Below are positions 6,422 through 11,296 of a DNA stretch of 11,296 bases, piece by piece. How positions within the stretch are numbered: position 1 is the first letter of the stretch; each line of letters starts with the position of its first letter. Both the position numbers and the translations under genes were made by a program. Location: contig JAPUJD010000317.1 in assembly GCA_027296385.1 (NCBI GenBank), positions 1 through 11,296 on the forward strand, given 5' to 3'. A model generated the notes under the pieces. That model was not told the origin of the DNA and ran no database searches. It worked only from the letters and a program-made list of their open reading frames with translations. The DNA comes from Acidobacteriota bacterium. GTDB lineage: Bacteria > Acidobacteriota > Thermoanaerobaculia > Multivoradales > JAHEKO01.

Positions 6422-7018
6422 ATGGGACAACGTGGATTCCAGCTCGTACAGCTGCTAGTAGTGGTCGCCGTGCTGGCCGTAACTCTGGCCTCTGGCCTGC
6501 CCTCGTTCCTGCGCTGGAGCAGCGCTCTGCGCCTGCGTCTCGCGGCGGCGGAGCTCGTTTCGACCCTGAGGCTGACGCGCATGCTGGCCGTGCAGACCTC
6601 GGCTAGGGTCGGCATCAAGTTTCGGCCCCACGATGACGGCCGGATGACCTTTACCCTCCACCGCGACGGCGACGGCGACGGTGTGCGCACCCGCGACATC
6701 GACGATGGCACCGACCCCCAAATCGGTCCCGAACGCCAGCTACAGCACGTCGGCGCGCACGTCAGGATGGGGTTCCCTCCAGGCGTCGTGCCACGCGACC
6801 CGGGCAACCCCAGGCGCCGCCTCGACCGGTTGGACGACCCGATTCGGTTCAATCGTTCCGACATAGCGGCCTTCAGCCCCCTCGGTCAGTCGACGCCGGG
6901 GTCTCTCTACCTGACCGATAGCCGGCTCGGGCTGGTGGTGATCCGCGTCCTGGCGGCGTCCGGTCGCGTCCGCGTGCTGGTCTACGACGTCGCCACCGAG
7001 ACCTGGGAGCCGAACTGA
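6422..7018 (+). CDS. GspH/FimT-like type IV pseudopilin
   Basis: The 198-residue product starts with a type IV prepilin leader, MGQRG, cut by prepilin peptidase after Gly, then the hydrophobic helix FQLVQLLVVVAVLAVTLASG. The C-terminal half has the beta-rich GspH/FimT pattern: SPLGQSTPGSLYLTD, then LVVIRVLAASGRVRVLVYD. Such minor pilins sit at the tip of type IV pili or type II secretion pseudopili and help start assembly. The canonical pilin has Glu at mature position 5; here it is Gln (codon CAG), and position 2 is Gln instead of Thr. The middle holds an Asp/Gly-rich segment, DGDGDGVRTRDIDDG (about 82-96), like a calcium-binding loop although not a perfect EF-hand. The ribosome site is weak (GAGCG). 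No other pilus genes are visible, so partners must lie elsewhere. It could also be called simply a prepilin-type protein. Confidence 0.85.
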   Translation: MGQRGFQLVQLLVVVAVLAVTLASGLPSFLRWSSALRLRLAAAELVSTLRLTRMLAVQTSARVGIKFRPHDDGRMTFTLHRDGDGDGVRTRDIDDGTDPQIGPERQLQHVGAHVRMGFPPGVVPRDPGNPRRRLDRLDDPIRFNRSDIAAFSPLGQSTPGSLYLTDSRLGLVVIRVLAASGRVRVLVYDVATETWEPN

Positions 7019-7023
7019 AGAAG

Positions 7024-7142
7024 CGGCGCTGCCATCGAGCGAGGCGAGGCATCTCTCCCAGCCGCAACAAAGCCACACGATTCCTCACCGATCTGCCCCA
7101 TCGCCCGCCCCTCGATCCTCGCTTCGCCCGATGGCAGCGCCG
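7024..7142. repeat. 26-bp imperfect inverted repeat with 67-nt spacer
   Basis: The arm at 7024-7049 (CGGCGCTGCCATCG...GCGAGG) is the reverse complement of 7117-7142 (CCTCGC...CGATGGCAGCGCCG) except at two positions. In plus-strand RNA one mismatch becomes a G-U pair (7043/7123); in minus-strand RNA the other does (7038/7128). The whole element lies between the pseudopilin stop and cutA. It has no open frame worth noting and no target-site duplication that I can see. It could be a miniature element, a long RNA stem-loop or a processing site. Confidence 0.7.
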
Positions 7143-7175
7143 GCGACAGTTGCGACACCTCACCCGGATTGAGTA

Positions 7176-7556
7176 TTGTCTGCCGCCGTGGGATTCTTAA
7201 TCGTCCTGACCACCGTCGGCAACGAGGAGCAGGCCAACCTCCTGGCTGACGAGCTCGTCGTCCGGCGTCACGCCGCCTGCGTCCACGTCATCAAGATCCA
7301 GCGCACGGTCTACCGCTGGCAGGGCAGGGTCGTCGACGACAACGAGTACCTGCTGGTCTCCAAGACCACGGACGAGGAGTACCCGGCGGTCGAGAAGACC
7401 ATTCAGGAGCTCAGCACCTACGAGTTGCCGGAGGTTCTCGGTTTCGAGGTCAGTCGCGGCGAAGCCGGCTTCCTCGATTGGATCGCCGGCAACCTCGGCA
7501 AGGATGCCGACGTCAGCGACGAGACCGAGGTCGCTAAGGAGCCCGACCAAGAATAA
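7176..7556 (+). CDS. cutA: CutA-like divalent ion tolerance protein
   Basis: CutA proteins are small, very stable ferredoxin-like trimers linked to divalent metal tolerance; their exact activity is unsettled. The family pattern is clear: FLIVLTTVGNEEQANLLAD (about 7-25), RRHAACVHVI (about 29-38), the YRWQGRVVDDNEYLLVSKTT segment (about 46-65), TYELPEVLGFEVSRG (about 81-95) and FLDWI (98-102). The usual protein ends soon after that, so the last 20 or so acidic residues (DVSDETEVAKEPDQE) are an extra tail. TTG at 7176 is taken as the start because GGATTGAG lies just upstream. GTG at 7188 would give a protein beginning exactly at the conserved strand and is a real alternative. It stands alone behind the inverted repeat at 7024-7142. 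Its 3' end faces the PLP enzyme gene across 64 bp. Confidence 0.9.
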   Translation: MSAAVGFLIVLTTVGNEEQANLLADELVVRRHAACVHVIKIQRTVYRWQGRVVDDNEYLLVSKTTDEEYPAVEKTIQELSTYELPEVLGFEVSRGEAGFLDWIAGNLGKDADVSDETEVAKEPDQE

Positions 7557-7620
7557 TGCCCTAGATTCGGGCCAGTGCAGCCGGAACGGGGTCAAGAAAC
7601 AGGAGGGAACTGGCGGGCTG

Positions 7621-8781
7621 CTAGAGGCCGGCGAGCGCCTGCTCGAGATCGGCCAGTAGGTCCGCTACGTTCTCGAGCCCGACCGACAGGCGCACCAGGC
7701 CGTCGACGATACCGAGCCGTTGCCGCTCTGCGGTCGGTACCGCGGCGTGGGTCATGGTCGCCGGATGGGAGATCAGGGTCTCGATTCCGCCGAGACTTTC
7801 GGCCAGGCTCATCACCCGCACCCGGTCGAGCACGATCTTCGCGCCGGCTAGGCTGCCGACGTCGAAGCTGATCAGCGCCCCAAAGCCGCTGGCCTGCCGG
7901 CGATGTACGTCGTGCCCCGGGTGGCCGGCAAGGCCAGGGTAGAAGACCCGGCCCACTTTGCCGTGGGCATCGAGGTAGTCGGCCAGCGTGCGGCCGTTAG
8001 CCTCGTGCCTCTCCATCCGCACTTCCAGGGTCTTGATGCCGCGCAAGGTGAGGTAGGCGTCGAACGGACCGAGCACCGCGCCGGCCGACTTCGAAACGAA
8101 AGCGAACCACTCGCCGTCCTCGGGTCGAGCCGCGACCAACAGGCCGCCGAGCGCGTCACTATGGCCGTTCAAGAACTTGGTGGCCGAGTGCATGACGATG
8201 TCGGCGCCGTGCTCGAGCGGACGCTGGAAGTACGGCGAGGCGAAGGTATTGTCGACCGCTAGCACCGCGCCATGGCGGTGGGCGATCTCGGCCGCGCCGG
8301 CAAGATCGGTGATGCCCATCATCGGGTTGGTCGGCGTCTCGACGAAGAGCATTCGCGTCTGGGGCGTCATCGCCGCCTCGATCTCATCAAGGTTGCTCGT
8401 GTCGACCCAGCTCGTCTGCAGGTCGTAACGATCGAGAACCTGGGTCAAGAGCCGGTACGTGCCGCCGTAGACGGTGTGCGAGGCGACGATGTGCTCACCC
8501 GCCTTGACCATCGTCATCAGGGTCGAGATGGCCGCCATGCCCGAGGCGTAGGCGTGTCCGCTCAATCCGCCCTCGAGTGAGGCGATGTTGCGCTCCAAGG
8601 CCTCGCGCGTCGGGTTCTGCACCCGCGCGTACTCGTAGCCCTTGTGCTTGCCCAGCTCATCCTGGACATAGGTCGAGGTGGCGTAGATCGGCACGTTGAT
8701 CGCGCCGGTCGCGGGGTCGGGCTCTTGCCCGGCGTGGATCGCGCGGGTAGAGAAACCGAGTTTCTTGGGATCGCCCTTCAT
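7621..8781 (-). CDS. Cystathionine gamma-synthase/gamma-lyase family PLP enzyme
   Basis: This is a trans-sulfuration enzyme of the Cys/Met metabolism PLP family. Members make cystathionine from activated homoserine (MetB), split it to cysteine (CGL/MccB) or degrade methionine. The 386-residue length is typical. Seen are FSTRAIHAGQEPDPATGA (10-27), the YEYARVQNPTREALE substrate loop (49-63), ASGMAAIS near 79-86, Tyr105 in SHTVYGGTYRL that stacks on the cofactor, the ETPTNP segment, Asp177 in AVDNTF that binds the pyridine nitrogen, and SATKFLNGHSD with PLP-binding Lys202. The C-terminal ESLGGIETLISHPATMTHA fits gamma-synthase and gamma-lyase equally, so I do not choose between them. The start is ATG at 8781, with GAGG about 8 nt upstream. 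It is divergent from mtnA; together they suggest recycling of methionine sulfur. Confidence 0.93.
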   Translation of the reverse strand: MKGDPKKLGFSTRAIHAGQEPDPATGAINVPIYATSTYVQDELGKHKGYEYARVQNPTREALERNIASLEGGLSGHAYASGMAAISTLMTMVKAGEHIVASHTVYGGTYRLLTQVLDRYDLQTSWVDTSNLDEIEAAMTPQTRMLFVETPTNPMMGITDLAGAAEIAHRHGAVLAVDNTFASPYFQRPLEHGADIVMHSATKFLNGHSDALGGLLVAARPEDGEWFAFVSKSAGAVLGPFDAYLTLRGIKTLEVRMERHEANGRTLADYLDAHGKVGRVFYPGLAGHPGHDVHRRQASGFGALISFDVGSLAGAKIVLDRVRVMSLAESLGGIETLISHPATMTHAAVPTAERQRLGIVDGLVRLSVGLENVADLLADLEQALAGL

Positions 8782-8828
8782 CAGTCTGCCTCGCGTTTCT
8801 GGGGTTGCGGCGCCGGAGCGGCGGCGGG

Positions 8829-8857
8829 ATTGTAGCAGCGCGGCGGCCCCGCAACCA
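8829..8857 (-). promoter_or_regulatory. Possible sigma-70-type promoter for the PLP enzyme gene
   Basis: On the minus strand TACAAT (8834-8829) matches the -10 consensus at five of six positions, notable in such GC-rich DNA. Seventeen bases upstream lies a poor -35, TGGTTG (8857-8852). Transcription would start near 8822 and leave a leader of about 40 nt. On the plus strand, TACACT (8888-8893) could serve mtnA in the same way but has no -35. Confidence 0.3.
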
Positions 8858-8928
8858 TGCCGTGCAGGCGGGGAGAGAAGAGCGGGCTACACTTAGCCGG
8901 CCCGTTACACGGGCGACGGAGACCTCAC

Positions 8929-9999
<1,071 letters not shown>

Positions 10000-10059
10000 C
10001 GCCCATCTTTCTGCCAAGATAGGGTGCACGGAAGCCGAAAAAGGGACGATCTCAGGGAG

Positions 10060-10075
10060 TTCTTCCCCCGAAGAA
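10060..10075 (+). promoter_or_regulatory. Short dyad upstream of peroxiredoxin
   Basis: TTCTTC (10060-10065) and GAAGAA (10070-10075) form a perfect 6-bp inverted repeat with a CCCC loop, 13 bp before the peroxiredoxin ATG and just upstream of its GAGGTG ribosome site. It could be an operator or a translation-modulating hairpin. It does not match the PerR or OxyR consensus as I know them. Confidence 0.25.
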
Positions 10076-10088
10076 AAAGAGGTGTGCC

Positions 10089-10757
10089 ATGACATTACGC
10101 ATCAACGACGAAGCCCCGAATTTTACCGCCGCGACCACCGAAGGCACGATCGACTTCCATGAATGGATTGGCGATGGTTGGGCCGTGCTCTTCTCCCACC
10201 CGAAGGACTTCACACCGGTGTGCACGACCGAGCTCGGGACGGTCGCGAGCCTCAAGCCTGAGTTCGACAAGCGCAACTGCAAGGTTCTGGGCATCAGTGT
10301 CGATGCCGTCAGCGACCACCAGGCGTGGTCGAAGGACATCGAGACCTGGCAGGGGACGCCGCTCAACTTTCCCCTCGTCGGCGATCCGACTCTCGAGATC
10401 GTCCAGCAATACGACATGCTCCCAGCCGACGCCGGCGACACCGCCGAAGGCCGTACGCCGATCGATAACGCCACGGCCCGCTCGGTATTCCTCATTGGGC
10501 CGGACAAGAAGATCAAGGCGACGCTGACCTACCCCATGAGCACCGGCCGTAACTTCGCCGAGATCCTGCGCTTGCTCGACTCGATCCAGCTGACCGCTTC
10601 CGAAGGGGTGGCGACGCCGGCCAACTGGGAGCCAGGCGAGAAAGTGATCATCCTGCCTTCGGTTTCGGACGAGGACGCCAAGGCGAAGTACCCCGCCGGC
10701 TGGGACCAGCCGTTGCCCTACATCCGGATAGTGCCTCAGCCCGGCCGCGACGGCTGA
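10089..10757 (+). CDS. 1-Cys peroxiredoxin (Prx6 type)
   Basis: This is a thiol peroxidase that reduces hydrogen peroxide and organic hydroperoxides in the cytoplasm. The 222-residue length and C-terminal extension are those of the Prx6 group. The active site FSHPKDFTPVCTTELG (35-50) carries the peroxidatic Cys45, with Thr42 and Pro43 in the usual places; the conserved Arg is in ATARSVFLIGP. The only other cysteine, Cys64 in RNCKVLG, is not at a resolving position, consistent with a 1-Cys mechanism that needs an outside thiol. The C-terminal domain has the typical TPANWEPGEKVIILPSVSD and the AKYPAGW segments. The start is ATG at 10089, with GAGGTG about 6 nt upstream. It follows mtnA by 89 bp on the same strand but has its own strong ribosome site and a dyad upstream, so it may be transcribed alone. 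Confidence 0.95.
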   Translation: MTLRINDEAPNFTAATTEGTIDFHEWIGDGWAVLFSHPKDFTPVCTTELGTVASLKPEFDKRNCKVLGISVDAVSDHQAWSKDIETWQGTPLNFPLVGDPTLEIVQQYDMLPADAGDTAEGRTPIDNATARSVFLIGPDKKIKATLTYPMSTGRNFAEILRLLDSIQLTASEGVATPANWEPGEKVIILPSVSDEDAKAKYPAGWDQPLPYIRIVPQPGRDG

Positions 10758-10799
10758 GTCACGGACTCAGCTCCCGGACGGTCGTTTCGCTTCCGTGAC
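10752..10799 (+). terminator. Overlapping alternative hairpins after the peroxiredoxin gene
   Basis: GCTGAGT (10753-10759) pairs with ACTCAGC (10765-10771) around a 5-nt loop and includes the stop codon. GTCACGGA (10758-10765) can instead pair with TCCGTGAC (10792-10799). The two stems share bases, so only one can form at a time. No T-run follows. A third weak stem, GACGAG/CTCGTC (10814-10844), lies nearer the facing aminotransferase gene. Together they probably end transcription between the two convergent genes. Confidence 0.4.
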
Positions 10800-10897
10800 G
10801 GCGCCGACACGCTGACGAGGAGGGCTCTCGCGATCCGTCTCGTCGCGCCTCGAGCTCTGGGCGGATGGATGCGCCGCGTGCTCAACGACACCAAGGG

Positions 10898-11296
10898 CTA
10901 CCCGCTCACGATCTCGCCGAGGCTGTACAAGAGCTGCTCGATCTGCGGCGTCGGCGCGACCGTGATCCGGATGAAGTCGGACACCGCGGGGTGTGCGAAG
11001 CGGCGCACGGCGATCTTCCGCGCCAGGAGCTCCGCGCGGAGGTGCTCAGCGTCGTGGGTCGGGTGGCTCGCCAGCACCGCGACGAAGTCGGAAGGGAGCA
11101 CACGGAAGCCGAGGCCCTCGAGCCCCTGCGTGAGCACAGCGCGGTTCTCCAGGAGCCTGTCCCGCAGGATCTCGAACTCCGCCCGTCGCCGTAGGGCCTC
11201 CAGCGCCATGGCCTGCCCAAAACCGCCGACGTTGAACGCGTCCTTACGCGCCAGGAGCTCCGCCACGATCGACGCGTCGGCGATGCAGTAGCCGAC
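10898..11296 (-). CDS. hisC: Histidinol-phosphate aminotransferase-like protein, C-terminal part (5' end beyond window)
   Basis: The frame is open from the right edge (11296) to TAG at 10898 and gives the last 132 residues of a fold-type I PLP aminotransferase. It opens with VGYCIADASIVAELLARKDA and FNVGGFGQAMALEAL, matching the HisC region just after the PLP-lysine motif. The small-domain end follows: LGFRVLPSDFVAVLASH, LLARKIAVRRFAHPAVSDF, and IRITV with the substrate-carboxylate arginine. HisC makes histidinol phosphate in histidine synthesis; close relatives act on aromatic or threonine-phosphate substrates. The usual GTPEEN after IRITV reads APTPQI here, so substrate specificity is uncertain. 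The PLP lysine is not in view. It converges with the peroxiredoxin gene across 140 bp. Confidence 0.8.
   Translation of the reverse strand, partial: VGYCIADASIVAELLARKDAFNVGGFGQAMALEALRRRAEFEILRDRLLENRAVLTQGLEGLGFRVLPSDFVAVLASHPTHDAEHLRAELLARKIAVRRFAHPAVSDFIRITVAPTPQIEQLLYSLGEIVSG

Noticed and set aside
6010..6864. 284-codon open frame on the minus strand opposite the HhH and pseudopilin genes
   Set aside because: It is Ser/Arg-rich and spans two well-supported plus-strand genes and the hairpin between them.
7024..7142. Insertion sequence or MITE call for the inverted repeat
   Set aside because: No transposase, no target-site duplication and no second copy in the window, so it is listed as a repeat only.
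7557..7620. Terminator between cutA and the PLP enzyme gene
   Set aside because: Only a 4-bp stem (GCCC/GGGC) and a 6-bp pair (GCCAGT/ACTGGC) with a 32-nt loop are present, too weak to call.
8782..8928. SAM or other riboswitch before the sulfur genes
   Set aside because: The gap is only 147 bp shared by two divergent genes, and I could not find the paired stems of a known SAM riboswitch class.

Overview
The window is GC-rich bacterial chromosome packed with mostly housekeeping genes in short operons on both strands. Nothing in it marks a plasmid, phage, insertion sequence, CRISPR array or RNA gene. Signal peptidases, a type IV pilin-like (GspH/FimT) protein and a class 2 (quinone-linked, membrane-associated) dihydroorotate dehydrogenase suggest a Gram-negative heterotroph. 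The Asp/Gly-rich segment of the pseudopilin and the general style recall Acidobacteriota (Thermoanaerobaculia-like) or related deep lineages. That assignment is an inference from memory and cannot be proven from this window.

Layout, left to right. (1) 1-1818, minus: a membrane protein cut by the left edge, with five predicted membrane segments and an alkaline-phosphatase-superfamily (type I phosphodiesterase-like) domain whose metal-binding residues are largely replaced. (2) 1888-3703, plus: pyrD-pyrF, two steps of de novo UMP synthesis, 7 bp apart. (3) 3693-5539, minus: an operon of two tandem signal peptidase I genes followed by a small membrane-anchored protein resembling DUF4845. Its last gene overlaps pyrF tail to tail by 11 bp, with a hairpin across both stop codons. 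(4) 5540-6031: a 492-bp stretch with no convincing gene but several palindromes and inverted repeats. (5) 6032-7018, plus: a secreted ComEA-like helix-hairpin-helix protein and a GspH/FimT-like pseudopilin, separated by a strong GC hairpin. (6) 7024-7142: an imperfect 26-bp inverted repeat with a 67-nt spacer, followed by cutA. (7) 7621-9999: a cystathionine gamma-synthase/lyase-type PLP enzyme (minus) divergent from mtnA of methionine salvage (plus). (8) 10089-10757: a 1-Cys (Prx6-type) peroxiredoxin. (9) 10898-11296, minus: the C-terminal third of a histidinol-phosphate aminotransferase-like protein, cut by the right edge.

Three functional groupings stand out: pyrimidine synthesis (pyrD, pyrF), protein export and pilin-type surface machinery (two lepB genes, the pseudopilin and the secreted HhH protein), and sulfur amino-acid metabolism (PLP enzyme, mtnA). 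I see no clear new multi-gene system. The observations most worth a second look are the degenerate phosphodiesterase-like membrane protein, the long inverted repeat before cutA, the pseudopilin with Gln in place of the canonical Glu5, and the structured non-coding stretch between lepB and the HhH gene.
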